From: Bacillus litorisediminis
Lineage (GTDB): Bacteria; Bacillota; Bacilli; Bacillales; JC228
DNA: 43,712 bases
Direction: 5' to 3'
Assembly (NCBI RefSeq): GCF_022808645.1
Contig: NZ_JAKZKT010000037.1
Location: 1 to 43,712, forward strand
The notes under the pieces are model-generated. The model saw only the letters and a list, made by a program, of their open reading frames with translations, ran no database searches and was not told the origin of the DNA. A program made the position numbers and the translations under genes. This document shows, piece by piece, positions 33,702 to 42,122 of the stretch; within the stretch, counting starts at the first letter, position 1, and every line of letters begins with the position of its first letter.

Positions 33702-34331
33702 TTGGGTTCAAGAATTATGCATTATTGTATTTCATCCATAATTGCTGACAAAATGAAAATTAAAAATAAAAATGAATTTATGTTAGGAGGAATAGCCCCG
33801 GATATACATGGACTAATGGGGGTTCCCAAGGGTTTGACACATTTTAAAGATAGAAATGGTGCTAAAGATAGACACGTAGATTACATAAAATTTTATAAAA
33901 CATATAAGGATGTGATCAATGAACCGTTTTATCTTGGGTATTTATGTCACTTAATTTCTGATGAAGTTTGGTTAGATATGTATTTTAAAAAAGTCGATTA
34001 CTTATCGCCAGAGCAATGGAAAGAAAAATTACATACATGTTATAGTGATTTTGAAAGATTAAATGGAAGAATCATCGAACATTACTCCTTGAAATTTCTT
34101 CAGCACACCATTCCAAATATAGATATAGAAGGCTACGATACCAAGTTTATACCAGTTTTACTTCAATTGATATCCAACGACTTTGTAATGAATGAAGAAT
34201 TAATGAATGAGCAACTGGAGCTTTTTAACAATGACAATAGTGAAATTATTGAGTATATTGACAAGTCAGTAAATGAAAGTTTAGATTTTGTAACTAATGT
34301 TGAAGTTATGGTAAATAGCTCTTCAACATAA
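33702..34331 (+). CDS. Zinc-dependent phospholipase C-like protein
   Basis: This 209-residue protein starts MGSRIMHYCISSIIADKM, followed by FMLGGIAPDIHGL, THFKD and FYLGYLCHLISDEVW. These His/Asp-rich positions match the zinc-dependent PLC/S1-P1 nuclease-like family (PF00882), which holds several Zn ions with His and Asp ligands. It has no signal peptide, unlike secreted PLCs, so an intracellular hydrolase is likely. The start is TTG 33702, 9 nt behind GGAG. Family assignment is moderate. Confidence 0.7.
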   Translation: MGSRIMHYCISSIIADKMKIKNKNEFMLGGIAPDIHGLMGVPKGLTHFKDRNGAKDRHVDYIKFYKTYKDVINEPFYLGYLCHLISDEVWLDMYFKKVDYLSPEQWKEKLHTCYSDFERLNGRIIEHYSLKFLQHTIPNIDIEGYDTKFIPVLLQLISNDFVMNEELMNEQLELFNNDNSEIIEYIDKSVNESLDFVTNVEVMVNSSST

Positions 34332-34377
34332 ATAGAAAGGTCGTGATGAAAGTCATTTTTCATTGTTTTTTTTGTTG

Positions 34378-34425
34378 TTTTCAGAAAATTTTGACCCAAT
34401 ACTGGGATATTATGTTAAAATTGGT
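34378..34425 (+). promoter_or_regulatory. Recurrent upstream element, copy 4 (PBP gene)
   Basis: TTTTCAGAAA (34378-34387), 15 bases, then TGGGATATTATGTTA (34403-34417) and AAAATTGGTTT, about 50 bp ahead of ATG 34471. It continues with CTGAAATTAAC, matched in copy 5. Confidence 0.65.
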
Positions 34426-34470
34426 TTATAAAACTGAAATTAACAATTTTTAGAGAGAGTGTGAAAGCCA

Positions 34471-36564
34471 ATGGGTCAAAAGAAGCAAAAAACCCATATT
34501 CCCTTTCGTTTGAATATTATATTCTTTTGTGTGTTTTTGTTATTTTCTGTTCTCATTTTTAGACTAGGCGTTGTTCAAATCGTAAATGGGGAAACGTATT
34601 CGAAAGCTATTCAACGAACAGAAGAAATTACGGTAAACAATTCCGTACCGCGGGGGAAAATGATTGATCGATACGGGAAGATAATCGTTGATAATATTCC
34701 GCTTAATGCGATCACGTATACGCAAGAACAATACGCTGATCAGCGTAAGATGCTTGAGGTAGCGGAACGGTTGGCGTTACTGATTGAAAAAGATACTGAT
34801 GATTTAACTGAGCGGGAAAAGAAAGACTTTTGGCTGATGACCCATCTGGACGAAGCTGAGGCCCTTATCACGGAAAAGGACCGTCAGGATTTAAAAGACA
34901 AAAAGATTAATAGCCTTTATCAGGTTCAGTTGGAACGAGTAACTGACGATCACATTAAGTCTCTTACGAAAGAAGAACTAGAAGTCGCTGCAATCTACTT
35001 TGAGTTTATTGGGGGTTATGCTCTCACCCCACAAATTGTTAAGAATGAAAACGTTACTGAAGAAGAATTCGCAGTTGTCAGTGAAAATCTAGCAGCTCTT
35101 CCGGGTGTGGATACAACAACAGATTGGGAAAGATCCTATAAATTTGGTGATACATTGAAATCCTTATTAGGAAAAGTATCGTCTGCTGAAGAAGGAATTC
35201 CGCAAGAAGAAAAAGACTATTATACGTCACGCGGATACAGTTTAAATGACCGCGTTGGACTCAGTTACATAGAAAAAGTATATGAAGACCTCTTGCATGG
35301 GCAAAAGGCAAAGGTTAAAACCGTTACTGATAATAATGGAAACATTATAGATACAGAAGTGATTTCTGAAGGGGAACGGGGTAAAGACCTAATCCTGACG
35401 ATTGACATGGAGCTTCAGCAAAAAGTTGAAAAAATAATAGAAGAAGAACTAATTGCAAAAAGAAATAATTATTCAAATACTGATTATTTAGATCGTGCGT
35501 TTGTAGTGATTATGGATCCTTACACCGGTGAAATACTGACGATAGCGGGAAAACTGTATCAAAAGAATGAAACAACCGGCAAAATGGAGATGCAGGATTT
35601 CGCGTTAGGAAATATTTCAACCTCCTATGTTATGGGTTCCGCTGTTAAAGGTGCAACAGTATTAACTGGATATGAAGAGGGTGTCCTAAGAGTTGGGGAA
35701 AGTTTAGTCGATGAAGTGATTAAAATTAAAGCTACTGATCCTAAAAGTACCTTTGGAAGACCTCTAGGAAGTATCAATGATCTTAGGGCAATCTACAAAT
35801 CTTCAAACGGTTTTATGTATAAAATTGCGATCGGTCTTGGAGATGGAAACTATCAATATGACCAGCCATTGTATCTGCGAGAAGATTCATTAGATATCTT
35901 TAGAAGAAATTTCTCACAATTTGGCCTTGGAGTACCGACGGGGATTGATTTGCCAAACGAGCAAGTAGGATTCAAAGGTGAGTTTGGTGCGGGTTTAGTA
36001 TTAGACTTTTCAATAGGAAATTATGATACCTATACACCGCTGCAAATGGCCCAATATGTTTCGACGATCGCAAATGATGGGTATCGGATGAAACCGCAGT
36101 TAATCAAAGAAGTAAGAGAACCTATCTTAGACCAAGAACATTTAGGACCGATTCTGGATACCTTTGACCCAGTAGTGCTAAATCGCTTAACGATGACACA
36201 AGAAGAAATAGATCAGGTACAATTCGGGTTTTATCAGGTTATGCATCATCCGGAAGGTACCGGAGCGTCTTTCCGTGATCTTCCATATGAACCAGCCGGA
36301 AAAACAGGAACGGCCGAGACATTTGTCTATGACCCAGATTTAGGAAAAAGCGTTCCAACTACTAATCTTTCATTAGTCGGTTATGCACCCTATGATAATC
36401 CTGAAATAGCGTTTGCCGTTGTTGTTCCATCCGCCTATCAAGGCACTATACAATCCGGTCACCATATGAATTTAGATATCGGAGAAAAAGTATTCAATGC
36501 CTATTTCGAATTAAAACAAAGCCGGGACAGTGAAAATGAGCCTGTTCAAGGCATTGAATATTGA
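34471..36564 (+). CDS. Class B penicillin-binding protein (PbpA/PbpH-like transpeptidase)
   Basis: This 697-residue membrane-anchored transpeptidase has one N-terminal helix (about 14-36), a dimerisation/pedestal region beginning PRGKMIDRYGKIIVDN, and a C-terminal transpeptidase domain. The catalytic motifs are SAVK (Ser390-Lys393), SSN (444-446) and KTG (611-613). The layout and length fit the elongation-type PBP2A/PbpH group of Bacillus. It cross-links peptidoglycan on the outside of the membrane. ATG 34471 follows GAGAGAGTG. It is a solitary gene away from rod-shape loci, so it may be an accessory copy, expressed through the copy-4 element and ended by two terminators. Confidence 0.92.
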   Translation: MGQKKQKTHIPFRLNIIFFCVFLLFSVLIFRLGVVQIVNGETYSKAIQRTEEITVNNSVPRGKMIDRYGKIIVDNIPLNAITYTQEQYADQRKMLEVAERLALLIEKDTDDLTEREKKDFWLMTHLDEAEALITEKDRQDLKDKKINSLYQVQLERVTDDHIKSLTKEELEVAAIYFEFIGGYALTPQIVKNENVTEEEFAVVSENLAALPGVDTTTDWERSYKFGDTLKSLLGKVSSAEEGIPQEEKDYYTSRGYSLNDRVGLSYIEKVYEDLLHGQKAKVKTVTDNNGNIIDTEVISEGERGKDLILTIDMELQQKVEKIIEEELIAKRNNYSNTDYLDRAFVVIMDPYTGEILTIAGKLYQKNETTGKMEMQDFALGNISTSYVMGSAVKGATVLTGYEEGVLRVGESLVDEVIKIKATDPKSTFGRPLGSINDLRAIYKSSNGFMYKIAIGLGDGNYQYDQPLYLREDSLDIFRRNFSQFGLGVPTGIDLPNEQVGFKGEFGAGLVLDFSIGNYDTYTPLQMAQYVSTIANDGYRMKPQLIKEVREPILDQEHLGPILDTFDPVVLNRLTMTQEEIDQVQFGFYQVMHHPEGTGASFRDLPYEPAGKTGTAETFVYDPDLGKSVPTTNLSLVGYAPYDNPEIAFAVVVPSAYQGTIQSGHHMNLDIGEKVFNAYFELKQSRDSENEPVQGIEY

Positions 36565-36658
36565 AGAATACAAGAAGGGCATGAAACAATTCGTAAGGAA
36601 AATGAACACGGAATTTCAGAAGAAGAAATCATTCAATAAGCACTGGAAACACCTTAAA

Positions 36659-36704
36659 AACAAAAAACCAGATGTGAAGAGGCACTCACTTCAGGTTTTT
36701 TGTT
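36659..36704 (+). terminator. First terminator after the PBP gene
   Basis: AACAAAAAACC (36659-36669) pairs with GGTTTTTTGTT (36694-36704), with an inner TGAAG/CTTCA stem. A short ORF overlapping here is not coding. Confidence 0.75.
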
Positions 36705-36743
36705 CGTATATCCATATTGGAGACGCCTTTTCAAATAAAATGA

Positions 36744-36797
36744 AAGAGCCTGAAATATACAAGTTTTAAGCATGACTTGTATAATCCAGGCTTTTTT
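36744..36797 (+). terminator. Second, tandem terminator after the PBP gene
   Basis: AGAGCCTG...ATACAAGT (36744-36764) pairs with ACTTGTAT...CAGGCTTTTTT (36775-36797). The rest of the gap to 36942 is AT-rich. Confidence 0.8.
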
Positions 36798-36942
36798 ACA
36801 TGCATATCACATACAGCCATAATCAGCATTTTTAAATGCAAAATACAGAAAAGGGAAAAAAGCTGAAACATTCTATTAACAAAAACGTACGTAATTTATG
36901 AGAATCATAGGATCCTAATAACGAACAAAGGGAGAGATTCAT

Positions 36943-38475
36943 TTGAAAAATCCAATACGAACAAAATGGACTGTAATCGGGCTAATCATTTCTTTGTGTA
37001 TTCCTACAATGGCGATGGGAAAGGAACCAGCTGGCAGCTCTAGTTCAACAAACCAAATTATGAATCTAGTTGAAAGTTCTGAAGCGATGAGTATACCTAA
37101 TGCTCATAATCTACTAAGTATACCCATGAGTGTTCCTCAAGAGCAAAGTCTGCTCACTGGGAAAGGCCACATCTTAGAATCCAATAAATCTCAAAATCGT
37201 TTCGAACAGAATGCAGTTCAATTTGTTTCTAATATGGAAGCGAGTAACTATAAACAAGCCTTAAAGTTGTCATCTCAAGCCTTGAAGAAATCAATCTCCG
37301 AACAATGGCTGGAAATCTACTGGACCACACTGAAACAACAATTACAACCACAGGCAGGGTCATTTATCGGTTTCGGGGGAGTTGAAGTCAAGGAATCAAA
37401 CCGGGTCCATACTAATGTAGAAGTTGAGCTTCAATTCGAGAAAGCAACGGTTCCGTTTACACTTAGATTAGACAAGAATAAGAAAGTGGATGATTTTCTA
37501 TTAAATACGTCTATGGGTCCGGTTGCGTCAGACCCTGTATACAGTAATCGTAATTCCTTTACTGAAAAAGACGTTGTGATAGGAAAAGGAGATTTTGCGC
37601 TGCCTGGAACGCTGTCGATTCCAAAAGGAGAGGGACCATTTCCGGCAGTTGTTCTTGTCCAGGGGTCAGGTGCAAGTGATAAAGATGAAACAGCGTATGC
37701 ATTAAAACCATTCCGCGATCTGGCGCACGGTCTTGCTTCAAAAGGAATTGCTGTATTACGTTACAACAAACGGACATTTGAACATACAGTAAAAACAACA
37801 GCTGATCAAAATCATACAGTTGATAAAGAAACAACAGATGACGCCATTCTAGCAACACGTTTACTTGAAAAAGAGGCAAAAATAGACGATGTGCAAATTT
37901 ATATTCTGGGTCACAGCCAAGGCGGTATGATGGTGCCTCAAATGATCAATCAAGATAAAAGGCAAAATATTGCCGGTGCCATCATAATGGGCGGACCCGC
38001 ACGAACTATTCAGGATGTTGTTCTTGATCAATTTGAATATCTTCTTTCAATTGGCCAAATTACACCTGAGGACTATGAGTTTTTTACTGCCCAATTTGAA
38101 ATGTTAAATGATCCGGATTTCTCAGGAGAAAATCCTCCTGAAGAATTTCAGCTTGGTCAGGCAATGTTTTGGGATTCGATTAATGATATTGAAGCAGCCG
38201 AGATGGCAAAGGAACAGAATGAACCATTGCTGATAATTCAAGGAGAGCGAGATTACCAAGTGGTATCAGACATCGAGATTCCTATTTGGAAAGAGGAACT
38301 TTCTCATCGGGACAACGTTGAATATCGGTTATACCAAAAGCTAAATCATTTCTTTACAGAAGGTGAAGGGGACATCAGCACACCGTTTGAGTATCTTTCC
38401 CCAGCCAACATTCCGGAATATGTAATTAATGACATAGCTGAGTGGGTAAAGTCTAAACCCGATAAAAGTGAATAA
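36943..38475 (+). CDS. Secreted alpha/beta hydrolase with DUF3887-like N-domain
   Basis: This 510-residue protein has a signal-like N-terminus (about 10-26, WTVIGLIISLCIPTMAMG), a linker and a small alpha+beta domain at about 85-190 (FVSNMEASNYKQALKL), like DUF3887. An alpha/beta hydrolase domain begins at about 205. The nucleophile is Ser325 in GHSQGG, the acid is probably the Asp in QGERDYQV and the base the His in KLNHFF; all three are present. The oxyanion region reads VQGSGASDKDE. The start is TTG 36943 with AAAGGGAGAGA upstream. It probably acts on esters outside the cell. Confidence 0.85.
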   Translation: MKNPIRTKWTVIGLIISLCIPTMAMGKEPAGSSSSTNQIMNLVESSEAMSIPNAHNLLSIPMSVPQEQSLLTGKGHILESNKSQNRFEQNAVQFVSNMEASNYKQALKLSSQALKKSISEQWLEIYWTTLKQQLQPQAGSFIGFGGVEVKESNRVHTNVEVELQFEKATVPFTLRLDKNKKVDDFLLNTSMGPVASDPVYSNRNSFTEKDVVIGKGDFALPGTLSIPKGEGPFPAVVLVQGSGASDKDETAYALKPFRDLAHGLASKGIAVLRYNKRTFEHTVKTTADQNHTVDKETTDDAILATRLLEKEAKIDDVQIYILGHSQGGMMVPQMINQDKRQNIAGAIIMGGPARTIQDVVLDQFEYLLSIGQITPEDYEFFTAQFEMLNDPDFSGENPPEEFQLGQAMFWDSINDIEAAEMAKEQNEPLLIIQGERDYQVVSDIEIPIWKEELSHRDNVEYRLYQKLNHFFTEGEGDISTPFEYLSPANIPEYVINDIAEWVKSKPDKSE

Positions 38476-38486
38476 AAAACTTGTTG

Positions 38487-38519
38487 ATCACCCATCTTTC
38501 GTATATGATGGGTGATTTT
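38487..38519 (+). terminator. Terminator after the hydrolase
   Basis: ATCACCCATC (38487-38496) pairs perfectly with GATGGGTGAT (38507-38516), followed by TTT. Confidence 0.85.
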
Positions 38520-38588
38520 CCGTATTGAAAATAGGAGCTCAGCTGATTAGCTTGATTAGTAGATTAGTTAATAGAATTTAAATAAGAC

Positions 38589-38717
38589 GTGATTGAAGTG
38601 GAAATTCGTTCAGACTACTATAAATTATCTCCATTCATCAACGAGTACTGGGGCGGAAGAAATATATCTGATATGCTGCCAAAATTATTTTTTAACCATT
38701 TTTTCTTTTTAAGCTAA
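38589..38717 (+). pseudogene. N-terminal remnant of a GNAT acetyltransferase
   Basis: One frame from GTG 38589 to TAA 38717 encodes only about 42 residues: VEIRSDYYKLSPFINEYWGG, then RNISDMLPKLFFNHF. This resembles the first helix-loop region of some GNAT acetyltransferases. The domain then stops in T-rich sequence. There is no ribosome binding site. The rest of the enzyme is absent, so it is a broken leftover. Confidence 0.55.
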
Positions 38718-38718
38718 A

Positions 38719-38793
38719 ATGGCATATAAAAAAAGTCCTGCTAGAATTTATTTAGGGACGAAGTATTACCGTTTAAGAGATGATATTTATTAA
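38719..38793 (+). pseudogene. Short C-terminal gene fragment
   Basis: MAYKKSPARIYLGTKYYRLR followed by DDIY is encoded in one frame directly behind the GNAT remnant, without a ribosome binding site. It looks like the tail of a different lost gene. The family was not recognised. Confidence 0.35.
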
Positions 38794-38802
38794 ATTAAAG
38801 GG

Positions 38803-38841
38803 AAGCGTTGATCCAAAAAGATGAAGGGTTAACGCTTTTTT
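38803..38841 (+). terminator. Terminator, copy 2 of the GCGTT...AACGC hairpin family
   Basis: AAGCGTTGATCC (38803-38814) pairs with GGGTTAACGCTT (38826-38837) with one mismatch, followed by TTTTT. Confidence 0.75.
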
Positions 38842-38861
38842 CGCTAAAGTTATTTTACTAA

Positions 38862-38887
38862 TGAAACAGGTGAATTGAACAAACTTA
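38862..38887 (+). promoter_or_regulatory. Candidate ECF-type -35 ahead of the sigma gene
   Basis: TGAAAC (38862-38867) followed after 16 bases by CTTA (38884-38887), about 100 bp ahead of the sigma gene. TGAAAC is a usual ECF -35, but the -10 is not the typical CGTC/CGTA. Autoregulation is possible but weakly supported. Confidence 0.25.
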
Positions 38888-38983
38888 CAAAAATGGGTTA
38901 CTTAACATTAAATAATGAGATTAAAAAAATGAAACCAATTATTATTTGTTCATGTCTAAAGAGTGATGAAAGGAGGTACCACA

Positions 38984-39556
38984 GTGGGAAACAAAGAATT
39001 GCATGCAATTTACCCAAATGACGAAATCGTTATCGATTATCAAGATACAGGAAAAGTAATTGAGCAGCTAATGGAACTCTACGCCGAGAAGGTCTACCTG
39101 CTTGCTTATTCTTTTGTGAAGGATAGAGGTTTGGCAGAGGACATTTCACAAGAGGTTTTTTTAAAGGCTTATAAATATCTAGGCCGTTTCAGAGGAGAGG
39201 CGTCTTTAAAATCCTGGATATATCGCATTACTGTTAATACTTCCAAAGATTTTTTAAAGAAAAAGAGCTTGAAGCAACTGCTGTTAAAAAGTAGCTTCCT
39301 TGAAAATTTCAAGAGAACTGAAAGCACTGAATCCTCTTTTCTTAAAGCTGACCGGAATGAACAGCTCCTGCAAACAATCATAAATTTGCCGATGAAATAT
39401 CGGGAAGTCATTGTGCTCCATTATTTTTATGATGTAAAAATTAATGAACTTGCCGAGACACTTGAGTTAAATTCAAATACCGTAAAAACAAGGCTTTCTA
39501 GAGGGCGAGATATACTGAAGAGGAGAATGCAAGCGATGGAAGGAGATGAATTTTAG
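38984..39556 (+). CDS. ECF-type RNA polymerase sigma factor
   Basis: This 190-residue sigma-70 of the ECF group has region 2 at about 25-95 (LAYSFVKDRGLAEDISQEVFLKAY, then SLKSWIYRITVN) and region 4 at about 125-185 (LPMKYREVIVLHYFYDVKINE, then NTVKTRLSRGRDIL). The start is GTG 38984, 6 nt after AAAGGAGGT; the upstream GTG at 38963 lies before that site. Its stop overlaps the next gene's start by one base, so it is co-translated with a membrane anti-sigma factor. Its regulon is unknown. Confidence 0.92.
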   Translation: MGNKELHAIYPNDEIVIDYQDTGKVIEQLMELYAEKVYLLAYSFVKDRGLAEDISQEVFLKAYKYLGRFRGEASLKSWIYRITVNTSKDFLKKKSLKQLLLKSSFLENFKRTESTESSFLKADRNEQLLQTIINLPMKYREVIVLHYFYDVKINELAETLELNSNTVKTRLSRGRDILKRRMQAMEGDEF

Positions 39557-40632
39557 TGGAAAAAGAGCTAAAAAAGATATATGAACATTACCGGAATAAT
39601 TACTTTAATGATCAAGTAGCAGTACGGATTGAAGATAAAGTCCACCAAAATATTAATAAAGAAAATAGTATCCAGAGTGAGAAGATGCAGCGCAATATAT
39701 TCGCAAAGAAAATATCCTATGTGATTGTTTCTTGCTTAGTTTTATTCGGGCTCTTTATCGGATCTGCATTTGTTTCACCAACAATGGCAGAAGTAGCCTC
39801 CAAAATCCCATTTTTAAGTAAAATTTTTGAACAAAAGCCAATTTATGAGGTTTTACGGGAGAAACTCGAGGATAAAAACTATGATATTGTCGGGACAGGA
39901 TATAGTGTTCGAGAGAAAACTTATTATGTGACAGTAAAAGGATCAGGGGAATATTACAATCAAGTAAAAGAAGAAATTAAAAAAATCACAGAAGATGTTA
40001 TCTCTTCCAGAGGATACGATGATTTTAAGGTTGAAGTAGAGCAAGAGAGGACAATTGATCCTGAAGTTGATCCAGCAAATGATCCTTCATATCGAGATAT
40101 CGAGCTTTCGCTTGATGTATTGCAAGAGGTTGTCCCCAAATTGCAGCAAGAGGGCTATAAAATTCATAATTACGGTAGCGGCTATACGGGTCCAGATGCT
40201 AAAGTTATTAGGTTAGATGTGGACATCGAAGATACAGAAAAACGAACGGAGGAAATCGAGAAGGCAATTTTTGAAGGTATTAAAAAGCAGGATATTCAAA
40301 AAGAAGTTTCGATTAAATTCCACCCATTTAATGTTCATGAAAGGGAAATTGAGCAAAAATGGACTAGTGATATACTGCCAGTTATTTGGGAAGGCATGCT
40401 AAGTAAAAAAGAGTACAAAACTAAAGGCGTTGGGTACTCCTATAAGAAAGGTACTATGAACATTTTTATAACAACAACAATAGATAAGTCAGACAGCGAA
40501 GCACCTGAACTAGCAAAAAATATCGAAACTGTCATTCGTGATTTCCTGCAATCAGATGACTTAAAAGATATTGTTGGTGATACACCTTATAAAATTGTCA
40601 TTAGAGATAAAGATAGTAAAGATATTAACTAA
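39556..40632 (+). CDS. Membrane anti-sigma factor with DUF4030-type sensor domain
   Basis: This 358-residue protein has a cytoplasmic N-terminus (about 1-50), a single transmembrane helix (about 52-72, YVIVSCLVLFGLFIGSAF) and a long extracytoplasmic region. This holds repeated GTGYSVREKTYYVTVKG / GVGYSYKKGTMNIFITT-like modules, which fit DUF4030. SPTMAEVASKIPFLSKIFE just outside the membrane is a common feature of Bacillus anti-sigma proteins. The layout fits a membrane-bound anti-sigma for the upstream ECF factor, released by proteolysis on an envelope signal (inference). The start is GTG 39556 with GGAAGGAG upstream. Confidence 0.85.
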   Translation: MEKELKKIYEHYRNNYFNDQVAVRIEDKVHQNINKENSIQSEKMQRNIFAKKISYVIVSCLVLFGLFIGSAFVSPTMAEVASKIPFLSKIFEQKPIYEVLREKLEDKNYDIVGTGYSVREKTYYVTVKGSGEYYNQVKEEIKKITEDVISSRGYDDFKVEVEQERTIDPEVDPANDPSYRDIELSLDVLQEVVPKLQQEGYKIHNYGSGYTGPDAKVIRLDVDIEDTEKRTEEIEKAIFEGIKKQDIQKEVSIKFHPFNVHEREIEQKWTSDILPVIWEGMLSKKEYKTKGVGYSYKKGTMNIFITTTIDKSDSEAPELAKNIETVIRDFLQSDDLKDIVGDTPYKIVIRDKDSKDIN

Positions 40633-40676
40633 AAAACAAGACGGTACCTCCAATATGGAGTATCGTCTTGTTTTTT
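40631..40676 (+). terminator. Terminator of the sigma/anti-sigma operon
   Basis: AAAAAACAAGACG (40631-40643) pairs perfectly with CGTCTTGTTTTTT (40664-40676). Confidence 0.9.
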
Positions 40677-40729
40677 ATAAATTTTTAAGATCAAATACAA
40701 AACCAAAGTAAATAATATGTTAATTGTAA

Positions 40730-40877
40730 GAAGATGCGTTGTTTAATAACTTGGATGAAGCTGCTTTTAGAGAGAACCCTGTATCTAATCCCGATACGAA
40801 AAACTCGACTGCATGGCACTTATGGCAGCATTGCTAGAATTGAAGATATGACAATGAATATTTTGTATCACAGATGA
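40730..40877 (+). pseudogene. Frameshifted N-terminal remnant of a DinB-like protein
   Basis: One frame reads EDALFNNLDEAAFRENPVSN, then PDTKNSTAWHLW, before stopping at TAG. A second frame continues as IARIEDMTMNILYHR to TGA at 40877. One extra base near 40835 explains the shift. The pattern matches DinB/DUF664-type proteins, where a His in the STAWHLWH-type helix binds metal. No start codon precedes the first frame (TAA at 40727). Only about 48 of an expected 150-170 residues remain. Confidence 0.6.
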
Positions 40878-40889
40878 TTTTTTTTCATG

Positions 40890-40955
40890 TTTCATACAAA
40901 CTCGATCTCAGGACTGGAATATTATGTTAAAATTGGTTTGTTAGATCTAAAATTA
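40890..40955 (+). promoter_or_regulatory. Recurrent upstream element, copy 5 (DUF1835 gene)
   Basis: TTTCATACA (40890-40898), 16 bases, then TGGAATATTATGTTA (40915-40929), AAAATTGGTTTG and TTAGATCTAAAATTAAC, about 80 bp ahead of ATG 41010. The TTTCAG part is weaker here, but the 3' half is the best preserved of the set. Confidence 0.65.
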
Positions 40956-41009
40956 ACGGTACAGGTTATTTGAAGAACAGCAGGAGATATGAAAAAGGAG
41001 TTGATTTCA

Positions 41010-42119
41010 ATGAAAACAAAAGTCAAACACCCATTTATCTACTTTTTAATAGAACCCAATGTCGTTTTGGTTTATCGGATCGAAATACAAAATTATATAA
41101 CGATTTCGGATTTGAGTAACTTGAGCATGTGTAAGACATTTCAATTCAATCATCGTGATGATTTTGAAACGTTTAACTACAGTGAAGGAAAGCCAGATGA
41201 AGGAAGAGCGTTTTATTTAAATCAGGATGACATGAACAAGATGGTGGAGGAAATAAATAAGCATATTCAAAAATATCGACATTTAAATGGGCTGGGGAAT
41301 CAACTTGGTGCGGTTCATATCGTTACGTCTGAATCTGCAGCTGGTTCTTTAAGAGTAGGACTTGAAAGACCAAAGACAGTAATTGGATTTCCAGACTCTT
41401 TTTCGATTGGACCATTGTGGAAATTACATGAAAAAATAGGTCAATCAAATCGAAATGAATGGTTATTTGAAAATATTAATTATGAGCAGGAAGATTATGA
41501 ATATGAAAATAAATATACCAATACATTGCGTGAGATTGAGGATATAGCAAATCATGTACCAATCTATATATGGTATGGAAATAATGCTGATGAACAAACA
41601 GTTCTCCGTTTTTTCCTCTATTTATTGAGAGACAAGACTAATGAGATATTTCTTATAAACGGAACTGAACTCAATGAGAGATTTTGTGCAACCGAAGAAG
41701 ATCAATCTTTTCTCCATACAAGTCAAATAGAGCCAAAAAAATTAAGAATAATCTATGAAAATAATAAAGAAGAGAAACCCTTATCAGATCAAAAGAGAAA
41801 TCAATTTCATAAGGAATGGGAAACACTTTCCCAAACAAAAGAAGTGTTACGTTTGTGGAAAAACAATCAAATTAAAGGTGTACCAGAATATCATTATGAT
41901 CCACTCATCATTGAAACAATTGAAAAGCTACATCATAAGCAGGGAATAAAAGATTTTATTCAGACTGGAAGTGTAATTGGAGAAATAGTTAAACAAATGA
42001 ATGCGTATATAAATATTTTCTTTTTAGAATATCGGATTCGGCATTTAGTATACAGTGGAGTACTCGCGTTAAAGGGAATACCCAAATCAATGAGACATTA
42101 TAGTGTAAAACTTCTCTGA
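41010..42119 (+). CDS. DUF1835/DUF3658-type protein, unknown
   Basis: This 369-residue soluble protein carries a DUF1835-like core: GAVHIVTSESAAGSLRVGLE, then IGFPDSFSIGPLWKLHE (about residues 100-150). A following region (about 160-245, IYIWYGNNADEQTVLRFFLY) and a C-terminal helical part (LRLWKNNQIKGVPE) fit the partner DUF3658. No catalytic role is known. ATG 41010 is 10 nt from AAAAAGGAG; ATG 40989 is in frame but lies only 2 nt from its only possible site. It is flanked by DinB-like gene remnants at 40730 and possibly 42123. Confidence 0.8.
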   Translation: MKTKVKHPFIYFLIEPNVVLVYRIEIQNYITISDLSNLSMCKTFQFNHRDDFETFNYSEGKPDEGRAFYLNQDDMNKMVEEINKHIQKYRHLNGLGNQLGAVHIVTSESAAGSLRVGLERPKTVIGFPDSFSIGPLWKLHEKIGQSNRNEWLFENINYEQEDYEYENKYTNTLREIEDIANHVPIYIWYGNNADEQTVLRFFLYLLRDKTNEIFLINGTELNERFCATEEDQSFLHTSQIEPKKLRIIYENNKEEKPLSDQKRNQFHKEWETLSQTKEVLRLWKNNQIKGVPEYHYDPLIIETIEKLHHKQGIKDFIQTGSVIGEIVKQMNAYINIFFLEYRIRHLVYSGVLALKGIPKSMRHYSVKLL

Positions 42120-42122
42120 TTC

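Noticed and set aside
36530-36769. A 79-codon ORF overlapping the end of the PBP gene
   Set aside because: It runs across two terminators and is Lys-rich by base composition; no ribosome binding site.
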